This document shows, one piece after another, positions 25,172 through 34,288 of a DNA stretch of 37,253 nt; position 1 is the stretch's first letter, and every line of letters starts with the position of its first letter. Source of the DNA: Bacteroidota bacterium. GTDB taxonomy: Bacteria > Bacteroidota > Bacteroidia > Chitinophagales > Chitinophagaceae. The DNA lies in contig JAKQJG010000028.1 in the NCBI GenBank assembly GCA_029561305.1, positions 1-37,253 of the forward strand, in the 5' to 3' direction. The position numbers and the translations under genes are program-made. The notes beneath the pieces were generated by a model. That model was not told where the DNA came from and searched no databases. It saw only the letters and a program-made list of their open reading frames with translations.

Positions 25172-27348
25172 CCAACCACCGTTAGCTTAAACCCACTTTT
25201 CACCGTCACCGAAGCTCCTGGTGCAGTTTGTAAAGAATGGCAAGCCGCATTAGAGTTAATAACAGGAAAATTAGTGACACCTGCATTAATATTGGCATCG
25301 ATATATTGATCCGGCACAATGCCGCAACTCCAGTTGCCGGCATCTTCCCATGCATTGCTGACGGCACCCGTCCAGGTGCTGGTGAATTTCAACTCAATGG
25401 GTGTACTGTTAACCGTATTGCTGCCGTTGGTTTGTACAAAACGGTACTTATAGCCGTAAAAATTGGCAGGAATACTATTGAGTAATAATAACCTGGTGCT
25501 GGCACCGCTGTACACACTGTTGTTTAAAATATCCGCATATCCGTTCCCGGTATCTACCTGCCATTTAACTGTATAGCCAGCTATTGAATCTGCGGAAAAA
25601 TACGTATTTGTATTGGGACATATTTTTCTCTCAGTAACCTGGTTGCATGGTATCACATATGCAAGCGAAACAGAATCAAGATAAAAGCTCGTGTCAGTTC
25701 CTATAATCATTTTGATACGATACCTGATTGGTACACCACTGGTGTATTCACCCAGCCCATCCGTATAAGAAAAGGTCCGGGTGCCAAATGCGCCCGTAAA
25801 TGTTTGCGTATAGAGAATACTATAATCAGCATCTGAAGGCAGTTTTCTTTCAAACACAAGATTCATGTTGGAAGAGGCTTTCACCTTGTAATTAAAAACA
25901 GCCGTACACTCATCCATATACGAAGTGAAAGTGCGGAGTTGACCAATGAAATTTACAAAGGCCCTTTTTACGTCTGGTATGCCATAGCCAGTTCTGTCAT
26001 CAGGCGTGGTAAACCTGTCTGATGACTTCCGTAACCCCTGTATGATCTCCATATTGTTTACTTCCGGGAAGGCCTGCCACAAACAAGTACTTATACCGGC
26101 CATTATGGGACAGGCATAGGAAGTGCCATTACTCAATGAGGGTTGTCCGGATCCTGTACTGGCAACAACTACACCGGCACCAACCGCTGCCACATCCGGT
26201 TTTATTTGGCCATCACTGTTGGGGCCATAACTGCTGAAGCTGGCAGATTGACGAATGGTATTTACCGCTCCTACGGTGAGAGCACTGTCTGCATCACCTG
26301 GAGTAGCAATATAACGCCAGGCATTATTACCATCATTACCTGCGGCGGCTACCACCAGCATCCCTTTTTTCGCTGCTAAATTTACAGCACGGGTGATCAT
26401 CGTTTTATTACCCGTCATATCATTGTAAGTGTAGCTAAGGCTGTTATAGTCGTAGGTAGTGTAGCCAAGCGAAATGGAAAAAACATCTATGCCAAGACTG
26501 TCACCCCGCTCGGCTGCAGCTGCCCAGTTTTGTTCTTCTACCGGGTATTCAGAAAAAATATCTTCCGTGCGGTATAAATAGTAAGAAGCTGCAGGCGCTG
26601 TACCGGTAAAGGTGCCGGGTATGTTGGCAGCGATGGTGCTAAAGCATTTCATACCATGACTGTCATCTTCACTTACAACACTGTTGTTGTCAACAAAATC
26701 CCAGGTGCCTAGTATTTGTCCATTGTTTCTTACACTGTCAAATGTGGGCAGTATATGATAATTAAAAAAACCATCATCTGTGATACATATTTGTAAACCC
26801 TGTCCCCTGAAACCATAATTGTGCAGGAAATCTGCATTGTGCATACGCACCTGGTCGTAGGACGAGCCATAACCATAAAAGTCGTTTGTGTTTTGTGCGG
26901 CAGCCGGTGAGGCTGGTGATTCTGTATTTTCGGGATTAAATTTATTGGCTGGTCTTTGAGCCTCTCCACTATTGCTAACCCTGGCGGCTATCCCCGAAGT
27001 GGATTGTACAAAACTAAAATTATTGATTCGGTTAAGCGCTGCATTGTCTGTTGTACTGATGCATACCTGGTTCAGCCATTTGCTCGTGTTCAGAATCGTT
27101 ACAGCACCTGCCTGCCGAATACTGTCGATATAACGGGGTGGGATGGGAAGATCAGTTGTATCAATTGGAATATTATACCTCGTTCTGCGGTTTATAGATC
27201 GTTGTGTAAGAAACTGAGATGGATTATTGATTGTATAAGGAGTGCCTGTTTTATTTTTCAACCGGATAATGTACCGGGAAAACTGGGCATGGCTTTGCAA
27301 TGTTCCAAGGGCAAGGAAAACTATAAAAAGCGACAGGCATTTCTTCAT
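25165..27348 (-). CDS. Secreted S8 family serine peptidase (subtilisin-like, KP-43 type)
   Basis: A 727-residue exported subtilase with a signal peptide (MKKCLSLFIVFLALGTLQSH, then AQ). The N-terminal part (FSRYIIRLKNKTGTPY, QFLTQRSINRRTRY) is typical of Bacteroidota S8 peptidases. The catalytic triad is visible: Asp191 in CITDDGFF, His231 in DSHGMKCF and Ser410 in SNGTSYACPIMAG, with oxyanion Asn338 in AAAGNDG. Beta-sandwich modules follow, and the end reads NWSCGIVPDQYIDANIN to KSGFKLTVVGQ. That module is normally followed by a type IX sorting domain, but here the protein stops without one. It may be surface-bound another way, or C-terminally shortened. The active site seems intact. Confidence 0.92.
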   Translation of the reverse strand: MKKCLSLFIVFLALGTLQSHAQFSRYIIRLKNKTGTPYTINNPSQFLTQRSINRRTRYNIPIDTTDLPIPPRYIDSIRQAGAVTILNTSKWLNQVCISTTDNAALNRINNFSFVQSTSGIAARVSNSGEAQRPANKFNPENTESPASPAAAQNTNDFYGYGSSYDQVRMHNADFLHNYGFRGQGLQICITDDGFFNYHILPTFDSVRNNGQILGTWDFVDNNSVVSEDDSHGMKCFSTIAANIPGTFTGTAPAASYYLYRTEDIFSEYPVEEQNWAAAAERGDSLGIDVFSISLGYTTYDYNSLSYTYNDMTGNKTMITRAVNLAAKKGMLVVAAAGNDGNNAWRYIATPGDADSALTVGAVNTIRQSASFSSYGPNSDGQIKPDVAAVGAGVVVASTGSGQPSLSNGTSYACPIMAGISTCLWQAFPEVNNMEIIQGLRKSSDRFTTPDDRTGYGIPDVKRAFVNFIGQLRTFTSYMDECTAVFNYKVKASSNMNLVFERKLPSDADYSILYTQTFTGAFGTRTFSYTDGLGEYTSGVPIRYRIKMIIGTDTSFYLDSVSLAYVIPCNQVTERKICPNTNTYFSADSIAGYTVKWQVDTGNGYADILNNSVYSGASTRLLLLNSIPANFYGYKYRFVQTNGSNTVNSTPIELKFTSTWTGAVSNAWEDAGNWSCGIVPDQYIDANINAGVTNFPVINSNAACHSLQTAPGASVTVKSGFKLTVVGQ

Positions 27349-27428
27349 TTGTACTCCGCATTGATCAATAAGTAAAATTAAGGTATTGGCACAAACTCAG
27401 CAACCTGTGTATAATCGCAATCGCGGTG

Positions 27429-28133
27429 CTACTGTAAAAACTGAAACACAAAAACCGCCAGCACCGCACCAGTGAAGGGCGCCAGTACTGGTATCCAGCT
27501 ATAACCCCAGTCGCTGTCCCGCTTATCTTTTATAGGTAAAATAAAGTGCATTAATCGTGGTCCAAGGTCCCGGGAAGGATTGATGGCATATCCTGTACTG
27601 CCACCAAGGGACAACCCAATAGCAAAAACAAGCAGTGCCACTGGCAATGCATCCAATGAACCTAATTTGCTTTCTGATGAAACTAAAAAAAGCACACCCA
27701 TCATCAGCATAAAAGTTCCAATTAATTCACTCATAAAATTGTTAAAGTTGTTGCGGATAGCAGGTGCCGTACAAAATACTGCCAGCTTCAGATCTTTACT
27801 TTCAGTTTCTTCAAAATGCTGGCGATAGCATACCCATACTAAAAAGGAACCAAACATGGAACCCAGCATTTGAGCAGCCAGGTACAAGGGCACATTGCTC
27901 CAGTCGTTGTTTTTTACAGCCAGCCCAATGGTTATGGCAGCATTCAGGTGGGCGCCACTGGCGGCAGCACTGGCATACACGCCAACAAAAACTGCCATGG
28001 CCCAGCCAAATGTAATCACGATCCACCCGCCACCCTGGCCCTTTGTTTTGTTCAATACCACATTGGCAACAACGCCGTTTCCCAACAACAATAAAATGGA
28101 AGAACCAACAAATTCGGAAATAAATGGAGACAT
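27429..28133 (-). CDS. glpF: Aquaglyceroporin (MIP family) with altered NPA motifs
   Basis: A 234-residue six-helix channel for glycerol (and water), the last gene of the glycerol operon, 24 nt after glpD. The two half-helix motifs differ from the canonical NPA: the first is SGAHLNAAIT (Asn64-Ala65-Ala66) and the second is GYAINPSRDLGPRL (Asn185-Pro186-Ser187). The Arg188-Asp189 pair that marks the glycerol-facilitator branch is kept, and the operon supports glycerol as the substrate. Both nucleotide readings were checked and are clear. Confidence 0.92.
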   Translation of the reverse strand: MSPFISEFVGSSILLLLGNGVVANVVLNKTKGQGGGWIVITFGWAMAVFVGVYASAAASGAHLNAAITIGLAVKNNDWSNVPLYLAAQMLGSMFGSFLVWVCYRQHFEETESKDLKLAVFCTAPAIRNNFNNFMSELIGTFMLMMGVLFLVSSESKLGSLDALPVALLVFAIGLSLGGSTGYAINPSRDLGPRLMHFILPIKDKRDSDWGYSWIPVLAPFTGAVLAVFVFQFLQ

Positions 28134-28157
28134 GGTAAATAGTTTAAAGTTGAAGGG

Positions 28158-29720
28158 TTAAGGTTTAAAGTTGATAGAATATGTTTTTGCAAGTGTATTA
28201 AAGTCTGCAAGCTGCCTCTTCGTCCATTGTTTATCTTTTTTTAAAAGTGCAGCCATAAAAATCGCAACCCCGGGAGCTGCCGTTACTGCAGCTCCAGCAT
28301 CTAAAAAAAGCAATCTTGTTCTCCTGGCCAAAATATCTTCTATGGTAATGGCCATTTCGTTTTGTACAAACCATTTTACTTCTGCCTTAGTGTAAGGATA
28401 TTCCGGATGTATTTTTTCATTTAGTGATACATCTTCCTTCATGATATTTTTTATGGCGCCTGCATCTGTTCCATAAATTGATAAATGAGATGTTTCTTCT
28501 TGTTGTGTATGCCCATGTATGCGGAGGTCCTTTGTTTTGCAAACTTCTTTTGTCAATCCTGCAAAGTCAACTGCTTTGTCCACCGCATGTTCAGCCATAC
28601 TCCTGTAGGTGGTCCATTTGCCACCGGTTATGTGCACTAGTCCAGATGGCAATATTTCAACCTGGTGGTCACGGGGCATTACGGCGGTTTTGTTTTTATC
28701 CCCGGTTTTTGCCAGTGGCCTTAGCCCAACAAAAACCGATTCTACCTGCTGGTATCCGATTGTTGAAACGGCATAGCGGTTAAAGTGGCTGATAACAAAA
28801 TCTATTTCTTCTTTTAGTGCAACCGGTTCTTCGGTAATATTTTCAACTGCCGTGTCAGTGGTGCCCAGCAATAGTTTATTGTGCCAGGGTATCGCAAATA
28901 AAACCCTCCCATCATCCGTTTTAGGAACCATCAAACCGGCGCTTCCTTTAAAATACTTTTTGTCAATCACCAAATGTATCCCTTGTGATGGCGTGATCGT
29001 TTTTTCTTTGGTGCCCTCCGCCAATTGCAATATACCATCGGCAAATACACCAGTTGCATTTATGATTGACCGGGCTTTTATGGTAAAAGCAACTCCCGTT
29101 AGTTCGTCTTTTGCCACCACCGATTTAATTTTTCCATTTTCTTTCTTAAACACATTGACTGAAAAATAATTGATCACGGTGGCGCCCTGTTCTGTTGCCG
29201 TTTGTGCCAGATTGATAGCCAGCCGGCTGTCATCGAACTGCCCGTCGAAATACAGGATGCCACCGGTTAATTTTTCGGGTGCAATACCCGGCAGGTTTCG
29301 GATGGTTCCTTTTTTAGAAAGAAATTTTGTTTTGCCGAGACTCCATTTGCCCGATAAAAAATCATAAAAGGACAGGCCTAAACGGTAATACCATTTTTGC
29401 CATTGGGAATAAAATGGCACCACAAAGGCAAGTGTATGACATACATGCGGCGCATTTTGCAGCAGCCTCCCTCTTTCCATCAATGCTTCTCTTACCAAAC
29501 GGATATTTCCCTGCGCCAAATAACGCACACCACCATGCACCAGTTTGGTGGCACGGCTGGAAGTGCCTTTGGCAAAATCATGTTTCTCCAGCAGCAAAGT
29601 CTTATAACCACGGCTTGCCGCATCCACCGCACAGCCCAGCCCGGTAGCACCACCACCAATGATGAGGATGTCCCATTCGGTGGTCTTATTAATTTCCTGT
29701 ATCGCAGTATCTCTGTTCAT
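28158..29720 (-). CDS. glpD: Glycerol-3-phosphate dehydrogenase (FAD-dependent)
   Basis: GlpD oxidises glycerol 3-phosphate to dihydroxyacetone phosphate at the membrane and passes electrons to quinone. The 520-residue protein starts with a Rossmann FAD site (DILIIGGGATGLGCAVDAAS), followed by LLLEKHDFAKGTSSRATKLV and HGGVRYL. The substrate region includes FAIPWHNKLLLGTTDT and HITGGKWTTYRSMAEHAVD. The C-terminal part matches the DAO_C domain (YTKAEVKWFVQNEMAITIED, then ILARRTRLLF). It lies between glpK and glpF in a same-strand unit, separated from glpK by about 260 nt with repeats. Confidence 0.97.
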   Translation of the reverse strand: MNRDTAIQEINKTTEWDILIIGGGATGLGCAVDAASRGYKTLLLEKHDFAKGTSSRATKLVHGGVRYLAQGNIRLVREALMERGRLLQNAPHVCHTLAFVVPFYSQWQKWYYRLGLSFYDFLSGKWSLGKTKFLSKKGTIRNLPGIAPEKLTGGILYFDGQFDDSRLAINLAQTATEQGATVINYFSVNVFKKENGKIKSVVAKDELTGVAFTIKARSIINATGVFADGILQLAEGTKEKTITPSQGIHLVIDKKYFKGSAGLMVPKTDDGRVLFAIPWHNKLLLGTTDTAVENITEEPVALKEEIDFVISHFNRYAVSTIGYQQVESVFVGLRPLAKTGDKNKTAVMPRDHQVEILPSGLVHITGGKWTTYRSMAEHAVDKAVDFAGLTKEVCKTKDLRIHGHTQQEETSHLSIYGTDAGAIKNIMKEDVSLNEKIHPEYPYTKAEVKWFVQNEMAITIEDILARRTRLLFLDAGAAVTAAPGVAIFMAALLKKDKQWTKRQLADFNTLAKTYSINFKP

Positions 29721-29723
29721 TTA

Positions 29724-29783
29724 CTTCACCCCAACCCATCTCACTGCCTGCCAGCAGGCAAGCTTCAGGAGAGGGGCTTTGGC
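29724..29783. repeat. Dispersed intergenic repeat with palindrome
   Basis: The sequence TCACCCCAACCCATCTCACT, the palindrome GCCTGCCAGCAGGC and GGAGAGGGGCTTTGG lie between glpK and glpD. This matches the general form of an intergenic repeat common in Bacteroidota (ACCCCAACCCCTCTCC paired with GGAGAGGGGCT). The call as a dispersed family is from memory of such genomes; only one copy is in this window. Confidence 0.55.
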
Positions 29784-29875
29784 TCTTTTATGTTTTTAAG
29801 CTTACCTGTTTTAGCAAAAGTGGTTGCGTGTTTAATCAAATTATCTTTTTTAAAAACAACACTTTAAACTTTATT

Positions 29876-29980
29876 CCATTTCGTTTCCTACTCCTTTTCT
29901 CTTTTTCTCTTTGCTTTTTGCCTTCTTTGCCTTTTTATCTTCTTTCCCCTTCTAGCCCCTTTTTTCTTTTTGTCTCTTTG
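29876..29980. repeat. Pyrimidine-rich tract (purine-rich in the glp mRNA)
   Basis: About 105 nt that are almost all C and T on the plus strand (CTTTTCTCTTTTTCTCTTTG and similar), so A/G-rich in the glpKDF transcript, between the glpK stop and glpD. It has an imperfect CTTTTT-like repeat and no open frame. It could affect mRNA stability or be a decayed simple repeat. Confidence 0.5.
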
Positions 29981-31465
29981 CTAAAACTTTATCGCTGCCC
30001 TCACAGCCCGTTTCCATCCTTTCTTCAATTCTCTACGTTCATCAGCCTTCATCACCGGAGAAAAAACTTTATCAATTTGCCACTGTTGCTGTAATTCATC
30101 TATACTGCTCCAGTAACCGACAGCAAGCCCCGCAAGATATGCTGCACCCAATGCAGTTGTTTCAGTCACTTTGGGCCGCAATACTTTTGTTTTTAAAATA
30201 TCGCTTTGAAACTGCATCAGGAGGTCATTGATGGTAGCGCCGCCATCCACCCTTAATTCCTTGATGGAGATATGGGCATCACTTTCCATTGCCAGCAGCA
30301 CATCCATTGTTTGATAAGCGATGCTTTCCAATGCAGCCCTGGCAATGTGTGCAGATGTACTTCCCCTTGTCAATCCTGTTATCATGCCTCTTGCATCCTG
30401 TTTCCAGTAAGGAGCACCCAGGCCAGTAAAAGCCGGAACGATGTATACGCCACCGTTAGTATCTGTCTGTTTGGCCAGTGTTTCCACTTCAGCTGATGTT
30501 TTAATGATGCCCAATCCATCTCTCAGCCATTGCGTAACAGCACCGGCAATGAATACGCTGCCCTCCAGTGCGTAATGCGTAACCCCATTTATTTTCCAGG
30601 CCACTGTTGTCAACAGGTGGTTGGTGGATGTCACCGCTTTTTCTCCTGTATTCATCAGCATAAAACAGCCGGTGCCGTAGGTGTTTTTTACCATCCCGGG
30701 CTGTGTGCACAATTGTCCAAATAAGGCGCTTTGCTGATCACCTGCCATGCCTGCCACCGGAATCTTCGCATTGCTGAAATTACCGGATGTATAACCAAAG
30801 ATCTCACTGCTGCTTTTTATTTCTGGTAATATGCTTTTGGGAATATCCAGCATCGACAATAATTCATCATCCCACTGCAGGGTATGGATATTACAGAGCA
30901 TGGTACGGCTGGCATTGCTGACATCAGTGGCATGTACGGCACCGTTAGTAAGATTCCACAGCAGCCAGGTGTCGATGGTGCCAAAACATAACTCCCCCTT
31001 GTTTGCTTTGTCTCTTGCGCCAGCAGTATTATCCAATATCCATTTTATTTTAGTACCGCTGAAATAAGCGTCGATCACCAGCCCCGTTTTTTGCTGTACC
31101 AGTGCTTGTTTGTTGGCTGCCTTCAGTTCATCACAAATGGAAGCCGTGCGCCTGTCCTGCCATACAATGGCATTGTATACAGGCTTGCCGGTTTTCTTTT
31201 CCCAAACAACCGTTGTTTCACGCTGGTTGGTGATGCCAATGGCAGCGATCTGTATGGGTGTTAATCCCGCCATGCTGATGGCTTCTGCTGCCACACCCAA
31301 TTGTGTACTCCATATTTCCATCGGATCGTGCTCTACCCAGCCCGGCTGCGGAAATAGTTGCGTGAACTCTTTTTGCGCCGTGGTTACAATGGCGCCATTA
31401 TGATCAAAGATGATAGCCCTTGAACTGGTGGTACCCTGGTCAAGAGAGAGGATGTATTTGGACAT
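29981..31465 (-). CDS. glpK: Glycerol kinase
   Basis: GlpK phosphorylates glycerol to glycerol 3-phosphate with ATP. From ATG 31465 it has 494 residues, the usual length, starting [18 protein letters not shown] with the phosphate-1 loop. Other family motifs are [16 protein letters not shown] and [11 protein letters not shown], and [12 protein letters not shown]. The C-terminal ATP-binding half has [16 protein letters not shown] and [20 protein letters not shown]. The longer 511-residue reading is rejected because family homology starts at MSKYI. It is the first gene of glpK-glpD-glpF. No obvious TAnnTTTG promoter was found upstream. Confidence 0.97.
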   Translation of the reverse strand: MSKYILSLDQGTTSSRAIIFDHNGAIVTTAQKEFTQLFPQPGWVEHDPMEIWSTQLGVAAEAISMAGLTPIQIAAIGITNQRETTVVWEKKTGKPVYNAIVWQDRRTASICDELKAANKQALVQQKTGLVIDAYFSGTKIKWILDNTAGARDKANKGELCFGTIDTWLLWNLTNGAVHATDVSNASRTMLCNIHTLQWDDELLSMLDIPKSILPEIKSSSEIFGYTSGNFSNAKIPVAGMAGDQQSALFGQLCTQPGMVKNTYGTGCFMLMNTGEKAVTSTNHLLTTVAWKINGVTHYALEGSVFIAGAVTQWLRDGLGIIKTSAEVETLAKQTDTNGGVYIVPAFTGLGAPYWKQDARGMITGLTRGSTSAHIARAALESIAYQTMDVLLAMESDAHISIKELRVDGGATINDLLMQFQSDILKTKVLRPKVTETTALGAAYLAGLAVGYWSSIDELQQQWQIDKVFSPVMKADERRELKKGWKRAVRAAIKF

Positions 31466-32064
31466 GCAGGCAATTTTGTTTTGAAGATAAAGGAAAGTTG
31501 GAATTCTTCCAGTCAAAAAAAAGTAAGGGTAACATGATTCTCTTTTTTATTTATCAAAAGGAAATAAGATCCCTTGCCTGCATATTCTCAATTTTCTATG
31601 GCTCATCGTTTAAATGCTAAATGGTGACAATGACAGCATGTAATTAATTTCATGCGTATACGCCACAGCCTGTTACCCGCTTTTATGCAGGTAGAGATGT
31701 TGGGCATGCGGCTGTATAGTTTTCACATCATTTGATCCATGGCATACTCCTTTTTAGACGGAGTTATTATTTACCTTTAAACAAATTTTATTTTAAAGCC
31801 TGCTTTATGAAACCTGTATTATCCACTTTTTTATTTATTGCTGTTTGGGAACTTACCAGCATGTTGTGTTGAAAAGATAGTTTTTCCAATTTTTCTAATC
31901 AGGCTGGAGAATAATTTCCAACGTTTTTAATTTCAACAAAAAAGACGCTTTTTAACAAACTTCAATATGACTTAATATTGATTTAAATATCAGGACATCG
32001 TAACTGGATAATATGGACTGGCATGGTTTTATAGTTATAATGAGTAATCATAAAACTTAAAAGT
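31466..32064. other. Divergent non-coding region upstream of glpK
   Basis: About 600 nt with no strong gene. It contains an inverted repeat GCATG/CATGC (31636-31640 and 31651-31655) that runs into a perfect 10-bp palindrome GCGTATACGC (31654-31663), possibly an operator for glp regulation. It also contains a small hairpin ACTCC/GGAGT around 31747-31765 and one doubtful 21-codon frame, listed separately. Promoters for either flanking gene are not clear. Confidence 0.45.
31807..31872 (+). CDS. Doubtful 21-residue ORF with a signal-like peptide
   Basis: ATG 31807 opens a frame for MKPVLSTFLFIAVWELTSM followed by LC and a stop at 31870-31872. It looks like a lipoprotein signal that ends at its cysteine, or the remains of a broken lipoprotein gene. 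No homology can be judged at this length and it may be chance. Confidence 0.2.
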   Translation: MKPVLSTFLFIAVWELTSMLC

Positions 32065-32652
32065 ATGTCAGTTAATTTACTACAACAGGTACAGCAATTT
32101 CTAGGTTATCCTGAATTAAAAAAAATAGATCCCAATACCGGCAGTGTTGATTCAAACAGCGAAGTCAGCATAAACTACTTCAGCCAGGCGGCCATTCCTG
32201 CAGTGTTGACGGCATTGTATAAATATGTACAGTCTGATGATGGCGCTGAAGAAGTGTTAAGGGGTGATCCCTCTACAGATTGGGCAGGGAAAATATTCCA
32301 CGAAAACAAACAGGAAGCAGTTGCAAAGATAAAGTCGTTTTCCGACAGCGGAGCTGAACACGCTACGCCAAAGATGAACGAGATAGCAGCGACCGCAGTA
32401 CAGATCGTAAAAAATAATCTTCCGGAATCAGCAACTATAAAGGAGGTAAAATCATTTTTTCTCAACCAGAGAAATAACATTCTTCCTTACCTGCCTCCTG
32501 AACTGAAGCTGGGAGATTTGTTGAACGACGACACAGTTGATGATAACGTAAATAAAATGGAAGGGCCGATATCGAGCCTGATGAACAGCATTGGTTCTGC
32601 TTTTTCCAACCCCGTAACAAGTGATGAAGTGAAGAAGCAGGGTTCGCTTTAG
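32065..32652 (+). CDS. Hypothetical soluble helical protein
   Basis: A 195-residue protein without signal or membrane segment. It begins MSVNLLQQVQQFLGYPELKK and has acidic, helix-forming sequence, with INYFSQAAIPAVLTALYKYV and later SLMNSIGSAFSNP. The amphipathic start and the IPAVLTAL stretch faintly recall DUF937/YidB-like proteins, but I cannot assign a family. The gene stands alone and ends at a good terminator shared with the convergent lipoprotein. The ORF is well supported by its length and end structure; the function is unknown. Confidence 0.7.
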   Translation: MSVNLLQQVQQFLGYPELKKIDPNTGSVDSNSEVSINYFSQAAIPAVLTALYKYVQSDDGAEEVLRGDPSTDWAGKIFHENKQEAVAKIKSFSDSGAEHATPKMNEIAATAVQIVKNNLPESATIKEVKSFFLNQRNNILPYLPPELKLGDLLNDDTVDDNVNKMEGPISSLMNSIGSAFSNPVTSDEVKKQGSL

Positions 32653-32678
32653 TTAAGATTTTTTCATGGCTATACTTT

Positions 32679-32710
32679 AGTCGCACAATTTCTATTGTGC
32701 GGCTTTTTTA
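32679..32710 (+). terminator. Intrinsic terminator
   Basis: AGTCGCACAA (32679-32688) pairs with TTGTGCGGCT (32695-32704, one G-T pair), followed by T residues to 32710. It ends the hypothetical gene and lies right at the stop of the convergent lipoprotein gene. Confidence 0.85.
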
Positions 32711-33355
32711 TTGCATAAAATTTACTTTTCCCGTCATTTTGAGTTTACTGTTTGTTAGTACAGCACAGCCGGCGGCTTTTTCCCTTACCACGCACTTGCT
32801 GCCATAATAGCTTGCATGAATAAAATACACTTCACTACCATCATACCAAATAAAGCCCGTGTGAAAATCCAACCCGGCAATGTACAAACCCATTCCATCT
32901 TTCTTTACCTGGTTGATAAGTTCTGCTACAGGTTTATTGCTATAAATTTTTATACCTGTACAAACAGAGCGTATCAATTCACTGCTGGGGCATTGCGCCA
33001 TTTTTATGCGGTTAACAGCAAGGCCCGCATGCATAAGCGTGGTGGTAATAAAATACCCGCAGGCAATGTTGCCCCTTGCGGGCGAAAGGGACCTGCCGTT
33101 ATAATCCCATGGGGTTCCATACCAGCAGGGCAGTAAGGAGTCTGCGAAATAGATTTGCAGTTGTTTCCCGTCTGACATTTTTTTTGAATCGTTGTATGTT
33201 GCCAACAACTTCCGGCAACCAAGTTTTCTTTTTTCGTAATCACATTCAGCAACTACGTTGTTACTGCCAGTTGGGCCCTTCTTATCTTGTTTTACCGGGT
33301 CTTTTGAATGACAACTTGCAAAAACAGTAACCAGGATGGGTAAAAAATATTTCAT
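32708..33355 (-). CDS. NlpC/P60-like cysteine hydrolase lipoprotein
   Basis: A 215-residue lipoprotein starting at ATG 33355 with lipobox FASC (Cys15). The middle has RGNIACGYFITTTLMHAGL, which resembles the catalytic Cys segment of NlpC/P60 enzymes (Cys99). GLDFHTGFIWYDGSEV supplies His165, and YFIHASYYG the likely third polar residue His180, giving a Cys-His-His set. Such enzymes usually cut peptidoglycan peptides; here the substrate is unknown. The match is by active-site pattern rather than overall similarity, so a related papain-like fold remains possible. Six upstream cysteines in the first half could form disulfides in the periplasm. Confidence 0.65.
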   Translation of the reverse strand: MKYFLPILVTVFASCHSKDPVKQDKKGPTGSNNVVAECDYEKRKLGCRKLLATYNDSKKMSDGKQLQIYFADSLLPCWYGTPWDYNGRSLSPARGNIACGYFITTTLMHAGLAVNRIKMAQCPSSELIRSVCTGIKIYSNKPVAELINQVKKDGMGLYIAGLDFHTGFIWYDGSEVYFIHASYYGSKCVVREKAAGCAVLTNSKLKMTGKVNFMQ

Positions 33356-33619
33356 GTGCATGTGATTCAACCAGGCTGTTTTTTCATAAACCGCTATTTA
33401 CTTTGTCCGTATTCTTTATCGGGCATACTCAATTCAAATATGTCTAATGTATCCCAACAGGTTTGAATACCTGGCAAAATGCCTGAAGTATTTATAGGGT
33501 TAATTTAACACAGGAAGGAAGATTTGCAGCCTGTTATACCTTAAACCCGGGATGCGGAAATTATTGTAAAGCATTTCTGCAAAATAATTTTATCTTCATC
33601 AACACTAAACTTTATAACC

Positions 33620-33988
33620 ATGAGCACGCAAGACTACTTAGGCCAGGACGAATCCCCTTTAGGCCCACCTACCTCTGATGAAAAAACAATGGGTATTTTA
33701 TCCCATATCCTTTGCCTGGTGGCCGGGTTTATTGCCCCTCTTGTTATTTACCTGATCAAAAAAGATGAATCAGCTTTTGTGAGGGAGCATGCGAAAGAAT
33801 CGTTGAATTTCCAGATCACGCTTATTATATTTTATATCATAAGCTTTATACTGATTTTTGTTTTCATAGGTATATTGATGATGGTGGCCCTGGGTCTTGT
33901 GGCATTAATTCTGATCATCGTAGCCACTATAAAAGCAAGTGAGGGTAAACTTTACCGTTATCCTTTTAATATTCGTCTTATAAAATAG
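33620..33988 (+). CDS. DUF4870 family membrane protein
   Basis: A 122-residue protein with a polar N-terminus, then DEKTMGILSHILCLVAGFIA and PLVIYLIKKDESAFVREHAK, the hallmark of DUF4870. Two or three membrane helices follow (LIIFYIISFILIFVFIGIL, MMVALGLVALILIIVATI) and then the end motif YRYPFNIRLIK. It is probably an inner-membrane protein of unknown function. The DUF1330 gene starts 6 nt downstream, so the two are co-expressed. The 264 nt before it (33356-33619) hold no gene. Confidence 0.9.
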   Translation: MSTQDYLGQDESPLGPPTSDEKTMGILSHILCLVAGFIAPLVIYLIKKDESAFVREHAKESLNFQITLIIFYIISFILIFVFIGILMMVALGLVALILIIVATIKASEGKLYRYPFNIRLIK

Positions 33989-33994
33989 AAATAA

Positions 33995-34288
33995 ATGCCG
34001 GCATATATCATAGTGGATGTTGATATACAGGATGCAGTTTTGTATGAGGAGTACAAAAAACTCACGCCAGCCTCGCTTACCACCTACGGAGGGAAATTTA
34101 TCGTTCGGGGTGCTGAAACGGAAACCTTAGAAGGTAACTGGCAACCCGGGCGTTTTGTTATACTCGAATTTCCGTCTTTGGCTGCTGCTAAAAAATGGTG
34201 GAATTCACCTGAGTATGCGCCAGCAAAAGCTATCAGGCAAAAGACAGCCAACACCAATATGATCGTTGTGAATGGATATGCCGGATGA
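33995..34288 (+). CDS. DUF1330 domain protein
   Basis: A 97-residue ferredoxin-like (dimeric alpha-beta barrel) protein with the family pattern AYIIVDVDIQDAVLYEEYKK near the start, GGKFIVRGAETETLEG in the middle, and RFVILEFPSLAAAKKWWNSP near the end. The length is typical. The molecular function of DUF1330 is not established. It is translated with the DUF4870 gene. Confidence 0.9.
   Translation: MPAYIIVDVDIQDAVLYEEYKKLTPASLTTYGGKFIVRGAETETLEGNWQPGRFVILEFPSLAAAKKWWNSPEYAPAKAIRQKTANTNMIVVNGYAG

Noticed and set aside
31466..31516. Longer glpK start
   Set aside because: The added residues do not match glycerol kinase, which starts at MSKYI (31465).
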